Position numbers and translations under genes: made by a program. A stretch of DNA of 64,000 bases from Monodelphis domestica (Eukaryota > Chordata > Mammalia > Didelphimorphia > Didelphidae). The notes under the pieces were generated by a model that did no database searches, had not been told where the DNA came from, and saw only the letters and a program-made list of their open reading frames with translations. Below, one piece after another: positions 24,540-36,529 of this stretch (the stretch's first letter is position 1; each line of letters begins with the position of its first letter). The DNA is taken from positions 353,160,610 to 353,224,609 of the forward strand of contig NC_077227.1 of the NCBI RefSeq assembly GCF_027887165.1, read 5' to 3'.

Positions 24540-25230
24540 CAGTCAACCATTCATTTAACACTTTACTATGTGCCAGGACCTGTGCTAAACTTCAGAATGC
24601 AGTCAAAAAACAGTCTTTATCCTTGGGGAGCTCACAATCTAATAACGGGAGGGGAAAATATACAAATAACTGTTTACAAACAAACTACATACAAAGTAAA
24701 TTGGAAATTATCAGAGGGAAGGCACTAGAATTAAAGAAGTTTGGGAGTCATCAGCTAGATGCCTCAGTAGATAGAGTGCTAGGTTGGGAGTTAGGAGAAT
24801 CTGGGTTCAAATCTGAAGTCAGATGCTTCCTAGTTGGGTGACTTTAGGCAAATCACTTAACCCTGTTTGCCTTACCCTTGCCTTTCAGTGTTAGAGTTAT
24901 TACTAGGAAAGAAGGTAAGGCTTATTTTATTTTATTTTTAAAAGAGAGATTGGGAAAGGCTTACTATAGAAGATGGGATTTTGCTTGTGATTTGAAGAAA
25001 GCAATGGAAGCCAAGAGACAGACATGAGGGAGAACATTCCATGCATGAAGAAGAGCAAATGAAAATGCCTGAAGTTGGAAAATGGAGTGTTTTGTTTGAG
25101 GAACAGAAAGGAGGACATTGTTACAGGCTTGAGTAGTACTGGGGTTGGGGGGTGATATAAGGTATAGGAAGGCTAGAAAGTTGTGGGAGTAGGTTATGAA
25201 AGGTTCTTGTCTGATCAAAGGGTACTCAGT
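24540..25230 (+). repeat. L2/CR1-type LINE 3' fragment, split by a SINE1 copy
   Basis: CTTTACTATGTGCCAGGACCTGTGC ... GGGGAGCTCACAATCTAATAACGGG, then after the SINE, GGAAAGGCTTACTATAGAAG, AACATTCCATGCATGAAGAAGAGC and AGGAAGGCTAGAAAGTTGTGGG. The block order matches 57.05-58.0 kb. Confidence 0.65.
24747..24945 (+). repeat. SINE1-like SINE, diverged, inside L2/CR1 repeat
   Basis: ATGCCTCAGTAGATAGAGTGC ... GGTTCAAATCTGAAGTCAGATGCTTCC ... GAAAGAAGGTAAGGCTTATTTTATTTT. It splits an L2/CR1-like element. Confidence 0.8.
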
Positions 25231-25696
25231 GTGCATACATTGAAATTCCTACAGACTAGAATATCCCTTTTGTTTCCTTTGGGGGCTTACCTAAAACTTG
25301 GCACCTGGGCACTGGCATTGACATGATATAGACATAGAGTTATGAAAAACTGGACACTAGTCTATAATTTTTAAAGAAATCTTGATAATTTATTTCTACA
25401 TCTGAGAAGTTGGTTTTCGATAAAAAACTTCATTCATGAGCCTTAGGAAATTGATTTTTAATACTCACATGATTTATTAAAACAAAATAACCATAAAAGA
25501 GCTGCCACATATCAAAACTGCAAAGAAGTTGTTCTACCCACTCATAACACACCCTCCACACATTCCACAACCCTTAAACTCTTCAAGGGTAAGGGAAATG
25601 AGAACTCAAGGATGTTGGGAAATATCAATTCATATATATTTCCTGTCTTCATTATCCTATTAGTCTACCCCCCAAATGCCCTTTCAGTGCCTGATA

Positions 25697-26135
25697 CTGT
25701 GATGGTGCCTATGGCACATGTGTCAAAGATGGCATGTAAATGGCTCTCTGAGAGCATGTGAAGCCCCCTTTCTTCCTGCCAGAGTCTGTTACTAGAAAAA
25801 GTAGAGGGACTCGGGCAGAGCTGCTCCCTTCCTTCCCTCCACTATGCTTAATGACATTTTTTTTTCCACATCACCTGCCCCTCTGCCCAGCAGCCCAATG
25901 GGAGTGCATAGACAATAAGATAGACAGCTCACAGGTGGGAGTGGTGCTCTCGGATCACCCCCCTCCCTTTCTTTACACTCACTGAAGACATTCCTCCCTT
26001 TACCTGCCCCTGTGCCTGGCAGCCCAATGGGAGCGCTTCTTCCCTCCCCTGTGTAGGGTAAGGGGGGGGTAGGTGAAGCATCCTTGGCACTTGGGAGGTA
26101 CATGGCATGAGGTCCCTAAAAGATTCACATCACTG
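25697..26135 (+). mobile_element. Non-autonomous hAT (Charlie-like) DNA element
   Basis: The ends are CTGTGATG (25697) and the inverse of CAGTGATG (26135), with GGTGCCTATGGCACATGTGTCAAAGATGGCA at the left and AATCTTTTAGGGACCTCATGCC (read inverted) at the right, as in Charlie-type elements. The interior has a duplicated CCTGCCCCT.TGCCC/TGCCTGGCAGCCCAATGGGAG segment (25875 and 26005). The 8-bp flanks agree at only 5 positions. No transposase is encoded. Confidence 0.6.
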
Positions 26136-26139
26136 GCTT

Positions 26140-27480
26140 AAAACAAGTCTTAGAATACCTGTTACATAGGTTATACTTTAATGTCTGGGTTTGCTCTGAT
26201 CCAGTTCTAAAGGAGAAGCTACAGTGGTTATTCTGGAAAGGGGAAAGAATATGGCCAAATGCCTTCTTCTTACATTCCAGAACAATTTATTGGGAATAAG
26301 GAGTTGAATACTTTTTAGAGGGCATAGAATTTCTGAACTAAAAGAACACTTAGTATAGAACGTTAGTGCTAAAGGCAGCTCAAAATATAGAAGGCCAGGG
26401 CTGGGCAAGAGCTTAGATTTCAGAATTTTAGAACCAGAAAGTACTTTTGAACACAGAACATTGGATGTTTGAGCAAAGAATGATAATTATGATTTATAAA
26501 GACATGGAGACATAAATATACTTTTCAGGAATAACAAAGAGGATAAATAACCACCTGGAATAGAGGGAATATGCAGATAAAGTGCACTACATGAGGTGAT
26601 TCATATTGTAGAAAGCCTTGATAGTTTAAGTGAGAAATGTGAACAATACATCGGAAGGGCAAGCTATGGTAGGGAATTAAGGTGGTAGAGTAGATTCTTG
26701 AGCAAGCTGAAGTAACCTGATAACATAACAAAAGTAGCTTTTGAATGTAACTATTTCTCAAAGCAAAGTCTACCCGAAAGTAAAGTCTTGTTGAAGAATC
26801 AAAATCAGAAGTACCCAAAAGGACATTTCCCAAAGAGAGACTGAGCTCACAAGTCTTTGAATGAAGTTTGGCTCCCACCCAAATAGTGTGTGATTCAGAG
26901 TGAAGACTATTTTGTTAACAGACTTGTTCCAGAATATAGGACACAGGTGAGGTTAATAATGAACCCTGCTTCTAATAGCCTTCTTGGATGACTCCTTCAC
27001 TTATGAAAGGCAATAATCTGACTATTATGTGAAAAGTCTAATCTGAAGAAGAATTAAATGAAAGACATTATGGTAGGGCTATTTGAGGATTTGCTATGAC
27101 TAACTAATATTGGACAATAAATTTTTCGCATTCAAATTAATCTTACTTTCCTGCTATTAGATTCCCCTTTCACACAATGTTATCCACTCAACAAAATTGT
27201 TTTTTTTCTCACTTGGAGGGTTCAAAGGTTTGTTGTAAACAAAACATGTTCATCTGATAGTACTCCTACTTCAATTAGAGAAGTACTTTTTTTGAGTTAC
27301 CATATTTTTATATATAACATAATATATAACATATATGATTTGTTATAAATATGTAATAAACTATAAATAATATGCTTTTCCAAGAGAAAAATTCTCACAT
27401 TAGTTATTGCATACTTTAGAGAAAAATTCATGGAGGAAATAAAGTGGATTTAGAGCATTTTTATATAGTTATATACAGTA
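26140..27480. other. Intergenic, mostly old repeat remnants
   Basis: At 26.33-26.48 kb CR1-like modules recur (TTAGTATAGAACGTTAGTGC, TTGAACACAGAACATTGGATG). The rest is AT-rich; 27.29-27.38 kb is a run of TATAACATAATATATAAC-like repeats. Confidence 0.4.
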
Positions 27481-28060
27481 TTGTTTCCTTCATCCAAAAA
27501 CTGTTCATATATTTTGCTGATTTGTCACTTGGAAAATGGTTCATCTTCTTATGTATTTGACAATGTGATCTATACATTTTAGATATGAAACCTGTACCCA
27601 AGAAACTGTCTATAAAATTTTCCTACCAAACTTACTGATTTCTTCTTAATCTTGGTTACTTTAGTCTTATCTATATAAAACTTTTTCAATTTAACATATC
27701 AAAATTATCTGCTTTATGTTTAATAATGCTTTCTGTCTCCATAAATTATTTTCCTGTCCATAAATCTGATAGGTAATATGTTCCCTATTCTTCTAATTTG
27801 TTTATAATATACTGAGGTATAACCTGGGTCATGTATCCACTTTGATCTTATCTTGGCAAATGGTGGAAGATATTGGTCTATATCTAATTTCTGCCAAAGT
27901 GCTTTCTAATTTTCCCAACAACTTTTACCAAATAGTGAATTTTTATTCCCAAAACTTGGAACTTTACCACTGTCAAACACAAAGCTACTATATTCTTTTC
28001 TAACTATTTGTTGCATGTCTATTGTTTCACTGATCTACTTTTTTATTTCAACAAATATTT
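27480..28060 (-). mobile_element. L1-like antisense fragment
   Basis: ATGTATCCACTTTGATCTTATCTTGGCA, TAATTTCTGCCAAAGTG and similar runs match the layout of L1 antisense sequence. No coding frame survives. Confidence 0.4.
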
Positions 28061-28099
28061 TTGAGTAGACATTCAATAAATTTTTATTGATTGAATAAA

Positions 28100-28400
28100 T
28101 AAATTGATTCAGAAGAATTCTCTAACAATTTTGGACCTTTTCTCAAACCTCTTCTGAAAACCTAAAGACTTCACCAACATAATACCAAATTGTAAAAGTA
28201 TGTCAAGTGAAACAAGAAGAACCAAGAGTGTAGAAAAAGAAATATTGTTTGAGAAATGACTGGTATATGTCCAATTCCAGAGAAAGAACTCATAAATAGA
28301 AATAAGCACGACATAGTTTTGTATGTATGTATGTATATATACATACATACATATTTTTTTTGTTAAGTAATGTCTTCCCTAATGGGGGGGAAGGGAAGGA
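28100..28400 (+). mobile_element. L1 3' UTR fragment, degraded
   Basis: GTCAAGTGAAACAAGAAGAACC and CCAATTCCAGAGAAAGAACTCATAAATAG match the AGCAGAACCAGGAG and CCAGAGAAAGAACT blocks of the L1 3' end. It contains the 32-bp palindrome. Confidence 0.5.
28322..28353. repeat. Perfect 32-bp palindrome of TATG/CATA units
   Basis: (TATG)n meets its own reverse complement (CATA)n with no spacer, centred at 28337/28338, in a degraded L1 3' region. It could extrude as a cruciform. Confidence 0.9.
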
Positions 28401-28678
28401 GCAGATTACTTAAATATTTTAGTGTTACAGACTAATTTATTAATTTAAAAACTTTAAGTTCTGTTGTTATTGCAATAGGTGCCAAAGGATAATTTGAAGT
28501 TGGGTTTTTTTTTCTGGAATACCTGGACAGCTGTTACATGAAGTTGAATTCTGGCATTGAGCATCTGAGTCCCTTAGACTAAAATGTTTCTTCTTGCAGA
28601 CCAAGTTTTTCAGTATTTTAGAAATTGAAGTGACCTTAGGACATAGGATGTTAGTCCTGAAAGAGACCTTAGAACATA

Positions 28679-28758
28679 CTACTACCACCACCACCACCAC
28701 CACCATCACCACCACCACCTCCCTCCTCCTCCTCCTCCTCCCACCACCACCACTACCA
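28679..28758 (+). repeat. ACC/TCC trinucleotide array
   Basis: Imperfect (ACC)n with a central (TCC)n segment. It follows a CR1-like repeat fragment. Confidence 0.9.
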
Positions 28759-28799
28759 CCATCAGAACCATTGCTGCTGCTTTTGCAACTGTTGGCTAA

Positions 28800-30177
28800 T
28801 TAGTATTTAAATGGAATCTATTATATGCCAAGCTTGATGCTAAGTACTTTACATACATTATCTCCTTTGATCATAGAATGACAGCATCAAAAGGTACTTT
28901 AGAAACTGGAATGTTAGAACATAAAGTACTATGTTTAGAAATTATATCAAAGGATTTCTTGCTTTCTAATTCAACTTCCTATTCATTGTAGGAATGACTT
29001 CTAGAACTCTGATTACCATCTAATTTCTTGTTATACACTTTCATAAAACATCCCATTATATAAATAGATGGTATTATTAATATTTAATAAGGACATAATA
29101 TAAATATATAATGTATTATTTAGTGATAAAAGAAGGTTAAGGAATAAAATACAGAGATCCACAGGGAAAACCACTAGAGATCACCTAACCTCTGAAGCCT
29201 TATTGGTGTAACATATAGAACTCTTACTTGGCTCTCTCTCCTAGCTATTTGAAAAGAGTAGAATGAAATAATAAGTCACCCCTTCAGTCAGTTCTGCCAA
29301 GAACAATAGATCTCCAGAAAGAGGGAGTTATGTGAATGGATTGAATTATTTTCTGGTGTAAACAGAGCAGAACTTTTTTTTAATTGAATCTTAAGAATTC
29401 ACTTCATTTCCAAATATATTTTCCTACTTTTCCCCCTAGAAAGTCATCCTTTGTAACTGTCAGGGAATTCTCTCAATCTCTTGAATGAGACACAGCTGTC
29501 AGGTTTTGCTGATATAAAATTCAGATTTATGGATTTGGTTTTTTTAGAACCTTCAGGCCAGCTTATACAGCCAAACAGCAACATTATGTGGACAGTAGAA
29601 TTGAAAAGTAAAACATTTAATAGGAGGTGGGGTAGAGACTGAATGGAAGAAGTCAAAGGGGAAAGGGTGACTATTTGGAATACAAATGATAAAATTTATT
29701 ATAATAAGAAAACATTTTCTGTTGAAGGACAGAAGACAAAGGAGAGAAATAAAATACTTTTATGAGAATAAAAAGGACTTTTAGAAAAATATTATAAAAT
29801 CTTTTAGTCGTGGACAGCAAGTAGTGAAGTGTTCTCTTTACCATGTCCTTGCATAGTTTGTTAATATTTTACTTCTCCTTCAACAGGGGTTGGGGCCTTT
29901 CCACTATTAGACCAGCATATGGTTGGAAGATTAAGCTATCAATATGTTATAAAATAATTGAGGTTCCTATCCCCCACCAAATCCCTTCAAAAAAGGGGAA
30001 ATATAAGCAATTCAGAAAAGCTAATCAATGTATCAGCCAAATCCAACAGTACATGTAATGTTCTATACTTACAGTTCTCTATTTTTGCAAAGAATATAGA
30101 GAGGCACATTTTCTCCTCTCTTTTGGGGTGCTAAAATTTGTATTTATAATTATACAGTAGACTTTAGAAAAACTCTA
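28800..30177. other. Intergenic, no gene seen
   Basis: MIR-like ATGGAATCTATTATATGCCAAGC at 28.81 kb and a CR1-like module at 28.87-28.93 kb; otherwise plain AT-rich sequence. Confidence 0.4.
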
Positions 30178-30363
30178 CTTTTGGTTTTAGAATCAATATT
30201 ATGCATTGGTTCTAAGGTAGAGAAGAGTTATAAAGGCTAGGCAATGTGGTTAATTGACTTGCCCAGGGTCACACAGCTAGGAAGTATCTGAGGCCAGATT
30301 TGAACCCAGCATGTCCAATCTCTAGACCTGGTTCTCAATCCACTGAGCTACCTAGTTACCCCC
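30178..30363 (-). repeat. SINE1-type SINE
   Basis: GGTTTTAGAATCAATATTATGCATTGG ... GAGGCCAGATTTGAACCC ... GAGCTACCTAGTTACCCC. Confidence 0.88.
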
Positions 30364-30399
30364 TACAAGAGATTAAAAAAATTTTTGTTGCTTTATTTT

Positions 30400-30830
30400 C
30401 AATTACTTTGCTGTAGTCATAGTGCTTATTTTGGCTGTGTTTACTTTATTATGAACCAGTTCACATGTCTTCCCTTATTTCTTGATATTCTTCTCATTTC
30501 TTGATATTTCTTAGAGTAAAATAACATCATTGTATTCCTCTATTGCAATGTGTTAGTAATTTCATAATTGGTGGGTATTTACTATGTTTCCAATTCCTTG
30601 ATATTATAAAATACAGTGCTATAAATATTTTCATATATATCAGTGACGTGTTCCCTCCCTCCCTCCCTCCCTTCCTTCCTTCCTTCCTTATACATACATA
30701 TATGTGTGTGTTTATCTTGACTTTCCTGAGGAAAAGCCAATTGGTGAGGTTTTTGTGTCAGTCTGGTCATTATGGTCACTTTCTTAGCAGAATTCAAAAT
30801 TGCTTTGCAGAATAGTTATTCTAAAGACCA
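30400..30830 (-). mobile_element. L1 3' region, antisense
   Basis: CATTGTATTCCTCTATTGCAATG, CAATTCCTTGATATTATAAAATACAGTGCTATAAATA and TTGCTTTGCAGAATAGTT follow the L1 3' order. A CCCT/CCTT array lies within it. Confidence 0.5.
30654..30690 (+). repeat. Short (CCCT)/(CCTT) tract
   Basis: Seven or so CCCT/CCTT units followed by TACATACATATATGTGTG, embedded in an antisense L1 3' region. Confidence 0.85.
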
Positions 30831-30965
30831 GGAATTTACTATTTCCTAAGATAGTTTTTAAAATTAATTTATTCAGAGACATAAAGGAAAAAAGCATGAA
30901 AACTCAGTTGATCTTATTTATTTAACACACAGAAATCTTACTTGACTGGCTCTCTCTGGCTCCAT

Positions 30966-31128
30966 GTCCCTCCCTCCCTCCCTCCTTCCCTCCCTCCTTC
31001 CTTCCTTCCTTCCTTCCTTCCTTCCTTCCTTCCTTCCTTCCTTCCTTCCTTCCTTCCTTCCCTTCCTTCCTTCCTTCCTTCCTTCCTTCCTTCCTTCCTT
31101 CCTTCCTTCCTTCCTTCCTTTCCTTCCC
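30966..31128 (+). repeat. (CCCT)n(CCTT)n tetranucleotide array
   Basis: About 160 bp of tetranucleotide pyrimidine repeat, starting as CCCT and becoming CCTT, with single-base slips. The proline/serine and glycine/lysine-rich open frames here are repeat artefacts. Confidence 0.96.
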
Positions 31129-31884
31129 GATCCCTACTTCCCCACTTCTGAGCAATTTAGAAATAGTGAAAAAGAATAATAAGCTCTTCCACCACTTACT
31201 TCCAGACAGGACAATAGCCCTCCAGAAGAATGAGTCAGTCAAGGACTGAATCACCTTTATACTGTTAAAGGTTGTTAAAAATGGTCCAAATCTAATGCTC
31301 TACCTATGACAGAACCTTTTAAAATTTAAGACTAATTTTTTCCTAAAAGGGTACAAACACCAGTCATTGATAATAAGACTTAACAAGAGCTTGCTATTAA
31401 GGTGAAATTTTGCCTTTAACATTCAGGAGCATCTTAGAAACTAGTTATAGAGGTTCTAGCAAGAGGAAACCTGACTCTTAAACCGTGTAAGGTGTCAGGG
31501 AAATGAACAAATGTGTTTTGCTGTTTTTTTTTTTGGGGGGGGGTTAGGACTGGTTCTTGTTCCTTTTTTTCTAGTGAGGAAAAAGACAGATGAGGTAAAA
31601 GAAGATGTGTATGGAAGAGCAGCTGTACCACCAAAAAAGCAGTTTTTCTTTCAATAACAAGGACCCAGAAAATGTTTATCAGAGAAATGCCAAATGAACC
31701 AATCTGGTTTCTAAAGAGTAATTCATCTGGATATGTGCATATGGGTGTGCATGTGTGAGACTCTTTGCTTTGAGTATGGAAAATATTCCTAAAGTACATT
31801 GAAAAATTGTCTACAATTTAAAAACAAATAAAAAACCTAAATAAAAGTAAAGTTTTAGGTTAAAATATACAAGAACAGCTAGCT

Positions 31885-32055
31885 ACAGCCTTTCTCCCAT
31901 GTGTGACCATGGGCAAATCATGCCTCTCAGAATAGCAATTTCCTTACATGTAAAGTGGGGATAGTACTATTCTTGGTACCTACTTCAAGTCTCAAATGAG
32001 AAAATGCTCACAAAGCACTTTGCTAAGTCCAAAGCATAAACATCAGCTATTATTA
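31885..32055 (+). repeat. MIR
   Basis: TGTGTGACCATGGGCAAATCATGCC ... TAAAGTGGGGATAGTACTATTCTTGGTACCTAC ... CTCACAAAGCACTTTGCTAAG. Confidence 0.8.
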
Positions 32056-32188
32056 TCTTCCAGATCTAGGAGTTTTTCACTGTGTTATGTCAGTGACTCC
32101 TTTGGCAGTCTGGTCCTCTTACAATGATGTTTTAAGAAGAATAAAATAAAATACATAGAATTATAAAGGAAACCAGTTACATCAGAAT

Positions 32189-32468
<280 letters not shown>

Positions 32469-33411
32469 TTCTTCCTCTTTCATATATATATAGGCCATCA
32501 ATTCCAAGTTAATTTCCCCTGACTAGAGAGTATATACAGCTGATAGAAAATTAGTCCTAAAGTAGGAAGACTTGAGTTTTAAAAATCTCCTCTGACACAT
32601 ATTGTATATATAACTCAGTAAATTATCTTGTCTCTTGGAATCCCACAAAATTTTGTAAGATTATCATTTGCAGAGCAGGTGCCAAACAGTACTGGTAAAG
32701 AAAATATCCTTATTGGGAGTTTTTTAAAACAAAAATAATTGAGGCACAAAAAAGTTTTCATTTTCAGTGTTATCATAAACCACTTTCAGTTTCTAGAAGT
32801 AATTTTTGTTGAATTTGCATATTTTTATTGAACTAGAAATTCCCCTGTAAATTCATATGCCTGTAAATCTGGAGCAAATGTGTTCTGTTTATTGTGTGGG
32901 GTTCAACTTAATGAATTACCCAAACAGCCATTTGCTTAAGATCCCACGAATTGTTGCTGAGGAGAGTCAGAAGTATAGGAAAATTATTACCTAGAATATT
33001 GTTACTAATAGTGTAGTGGGAGGAGTAGACAAATATTAGGAGGACTAGTCTATATTCTTCTTTTAATTGCTGTGATAATTTAGACAAATTATTTCCTGCC
33101 TTCAGACTTGAATGTTCTCTTATGAAAACTCAAGGGATTCCATCTTCTGAAGTGTCTTTCTGTTTTGCCATTCTTTCTTCTGCTTCTCAAGATTTTTCAT
33201 AGCTCTGATATTTTTTGTCCTATATTTTAACTTCCCCATCAGCTGTAACTTTCTAAGTTCTATGCTCTTTGAAAAACCAGCCCATTCTCCCTCACCAACC
33301 TTCAAACACTAGTATTTTTTCTGAATTTTCTGAAATTTTCTGAAACTGATTTCAACTAAATTTGGCCATTTGAGAAAAAATGACAGAATATTAGAATGAG
33401 CTTTGGCAAAA

Positions 33412-33650
33412 TGGCAGCTCACATTTATATTGTATTTTAGTTTTGCTAAGTACTTTATATATGCTATCTCATGTAAGTCTCACAACTATGTACTGAGGAA
33501 GGGACTCTTATTATGCCTATGTTACAGATTGAGGAAACTGAGACTTGGAGAGGTTTGGCATTTCACACAATAAATAAGCATCTGAGATGATATTTGAACC
33601 CAGTCTTTTTTATTTTAGGGACCATGTCTTATCCATTCTGCCATGCTTCC
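33412..33650 (-). repeat. MIR
   Basis: CTCACATTTATATTGTATTTTAG ... GTAAGTCTCACAACTATG ... TTACAGATTGAGGAAACTGAGACTTGGAGAGG ... ATATTTGAACCCAGTC. Confidence 0.82.
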
Positions 33651-34199
33651 TCCCAAGCTTCTGCATTAGCATATTCTCTATAGAAGGCATCTCTTCTATA
33701 TTTTAAATTTAGGGATTCTTCATTCTTGTATTATGCATCCCTTTGGCAATCTGGAGAAGCCTATGGATCCCTTCTTAGAATGATGTTTTTACATGTATAA
33801 CATAAAATACAAAGGACTACAAAAGTTGACAATCACAATTACATTATTGGTGATGATCACACTCCTTTGGAAAAACTCTCCTTGGTTAAATACATGCAAT
33901 AATATGCTTTGTTTATGACTCATTCACCCAATCAAGCAAAGCTCTGGTTATCACACAGCATATACAAAAGCAGGAGTCAGAATTACAAAGGAAGCCTCAG
34001 ATTCTGTAGCAGCAAATTCAACAGCAAAGAGATATATGTTTTGAAGTCTTGAAAATGTATAAAAATGTTTTATTAGCATTCAAACTATTTATTTATCTTT
34101 TATTCATCTATATATATTCATTTATTTACTAACTCTTACATACATTTATTTTTTGTCTAGCTATCTAGTGATTTTTCATCATCTACCTGTATGTCCACA

Positions 34200-34335
34200 G
34201 AACCACAGAAACTGAGACCTGAAAGGGCCCTTAGAATATTAGACTAACACTGTCATTTGATAAATGAGGAAATTAAGGACTAGAGAGGTTACATTTCTTG
34301 CCAAAGGTCAAACAGTGAGTTAGAAGCACAAATGT
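34200..34335 (+). repeat. CR1-like LINE 3' / MIR-like fragment
   Basis: ACCACAGAAACTGAGACCTGAAAGGGCCCTTAGAATATTAG, then TAAATGAGGAAATTAAGGACTAGAGAGG. Same composite layout as 19.14-19.27 kb and 4.75-4.93 kb. Confidence 0.55.
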
Positions 34336-34724
34336 ATGACTTCTCATAGAATCTAGTGGAATAACTGGTTTTGAGGCTGAGAACTAGATACAACAAAAAC
34401 TGGAAAATATAGAAATATAAATGAATCAGTAATTTTTTCCCCTTTGCAGTCCTTTTCTTCAGTTCTCAAAAGCTAGCTTATATCTTTAGAAGGCTTTTCT
34501 AAGGAAGGATCATACAGTTTCACATGAATCAGATGTTCCCTGCCTCTTCCTTTGTACTGAAACAATTACTGTGTTCCTCTAATCTCTTGACCCTACTTGT
34601 ATTCCTGTTTCTTAATGTTCCCAACTGTATCATAGAGTTCATTCTAATTCCAGCATTCTAGGTTTAAGATTCCTTATTTATTTGATAGTGCATTAAAGAA
34701 AGACTCCTTGTCAATCAACAAAGA

Positions 34725-34880
34725 CCAGGATTGGAATATTACCATTGGCAATGATGAGCTGTTTTGCCACATACAAATCACTCAATCCCTTTGATGCTCA
34801 GTTTTCCTATCTATAAAATGGGATCAGTAATACCTCATAAAGTTTCTGTGCAATCAATAAGAAAATATGTATTGTGTTAT
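34725..34880 (+). repeat. MIR, diverged
   Basis: CACATACAAATCACTCAATCCC, CTCAGTTTTCCTATCTATAAAATGGGATCAGTAATACC and ATACACATGTAAGCAATTTTCC. Confidence 0.62.
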
Positions 34881-35087
34881 ACACATGTAAGCAATTTTCC
34901 AAAGCCTTGTTCAGTTTGACCATTCTGTTTTCTATTCTTAACAGTACCTTCCACCTTTAAAGTTCTATATTCTAAGGACTCTTTCAGTTCTAACATTCTA
35001 CATTCCAAAATCTCTTTCAACTTTAAAAATCAATGGTTTTAGTTCTGAAGAGACTTCTTGTATTTTAGGAATCTCTGTCTCTGCTTC

Positions 35088-35088
<1 letters not shown>

Positions 35089-35152
<64 letters not shown>
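35089..35152 (+). repeat. (CA)32 microsatellite
   Basis: A perfect AC/CA dinucleotide array that ends in CTCCACACCCCACACCC. Confidence 0.97.
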
Positions 35153-35155
<3 letters not shown>

Positions 35156-35169
35156 CACACCCCACACCC

Positions 35170-35640
35170 TGAAGAGAGAAAAGCTTGAGGAATTTCTGGG
35201 GTGGGGGGAAGAAAACCGGGGTCAACAAAAAGACAATTTGAGTTTAAAGCAAAGTTGGGAAACACCATTATTGAACTTCAGTAGATTCAGGCTTTTAGGG
35301 ATTGAGGGAAAGGGTTTCTTTTTGTCCTCAAAGCCCATCTCCTTCTCTTCCCTTTGCCTCCTGTCACTTCCTAATAAGAGCAACAGCTGCTCTGGGCAGA
35401 AGCCCATTATCCTGAATGTGATAAAAAGGCAATTAGCTCTTCCTTCATTTTCAAAGGCTAACCCAAGGGTACAATGTCATGCTAAGCCAATACTCCAGAT
35501 TTCATTATGTTCTCTACTTCAGTGCAAAATTCCAGCCACAGGCCTGGGAGATATTAATGTTCTCCCCAACCTTTTCAGGTTTTTACCCAAATATTCCCTC
35601 TACCCTGTCTCCTCTGAAATCACCCATAATTAAGCTTTAG
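35170..35640. other. Repeat-free intergenic segment, candidate regulatory DNA
   Basis: A stretch without recognisable repeat, containing AGCAACAGCTGCTCTGG (E-box CAGCTG), TGTGATAAAAAGGCAATTAGC (homeodomain-like CAATTAG) and TCCTAATAAG. A 131-codon plus-strand frame crosses it, but its composition is not protein-like. Confidence 0.3.
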
Positions 35641-35769
35641 CTCTACAGCTCTGATTGTTCTTATTTACCTCTTTTTTTTTTTTTTGGTGAGTTATTCTGA
35701 ATGTTGTATCAAGAAAGAATTACATAGCAGAGTTTATGACTAAAGAAAGAAATAGTACTTACTTCAAAT

Positions 35770-35875
35770 CTAGGTCCTAGTTCTGGCTTCACCACAAATG
35801 ATTTCTGAGGCCTTGAGAGAATCATTTAACTCCTTTTCTTCCTTTGCCTCAGTTTCCAGTGGGGATTTTGGACTC
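35770..35875 (+). repeat. MIR fragment
   Basis: GTCCTAGTTCTGGCTTCACC ... GAATCATTTAACTCCTTTTCTTCCTTTGCCTCAGTTTCC. Confidence 0.6.
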
Positions 35876-35879
35876 ATTT

Positions 35880-36520
35880 ATCTTTACTATCTCTTCCATT
35901 TCCAATATTTTTGGCCTATATTTTAAGATTCTTACCACTCACTCCTAACACAATTGGTTCTATATTTTAACATTATATATTGAAGGTCCCTTTCAAGACT
36001 GAGACTCTAGTTTCTATTTTCCAATGTTTTCTCCAGCATTAGTGGTCTATGCTATATATCCTAAGCTGCCACCCAGGTCTAAAATGCTATGTTCTTTGGT
36101 TTCACTTCTTTTAAGTTTTTGAATTCCATGAATTCAAATTCCATGAATTCAAATTCAAAATGTTAGTGGGGCAAATCTTACACATTACCCAGAAAGACCC
36201 ACTTAATGGAGGATAATGACATTGTGATGGGGAATGGAAAATGGGTATTCATATTGAAATAGGAAAGAGCTTTTCTCTTGGAATCCCTTTCCCATAGTTT
36301 CTGTGCCCAACTTAGCAGGGAATTGGCATTATTGAAAAAATGCTTGAAAGGGGGACAAAGGAAAGGAAAAATACATGAATGCCCTATTCCTAAAGAAGAA
36401 GCATCTTCTTGGGCAGTGGAATGATGACCAGAATTGGCTCCAGAAAAAATAAACTTTGCTTTAAATTGTCATCATTAAAGACACAAATGGACTTGTGAGA
36501 AACAGCTACGTTGAACTGAT
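35880..36520. other. Intergenic, no gene seen
   Basis: Contains old repeat wording such as GGCCTATATTTTAAGATTC and a short direct repeat, AATTCCATGAATTCAAATTCCATGAATTC (36120-36149). No gene features. Confidence 0.4.
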
Positions 36521-36529
36521 CTTTGAGTC

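Noticed and set aside
28109..28348. 79-codon frame in degraded L1
   Set aside because: Crosses the palindrome and repeat; no coding character.
30922..31254. Gly/Lys/Glu-rich frame over the CCTT array
   Set aside because: Repeat artefact.
35238..35633. 131-codon plus-strand frame
   Set aside because: Biased to S/L/P/K without domain pattern, no splice or promoter context; treated as chance.
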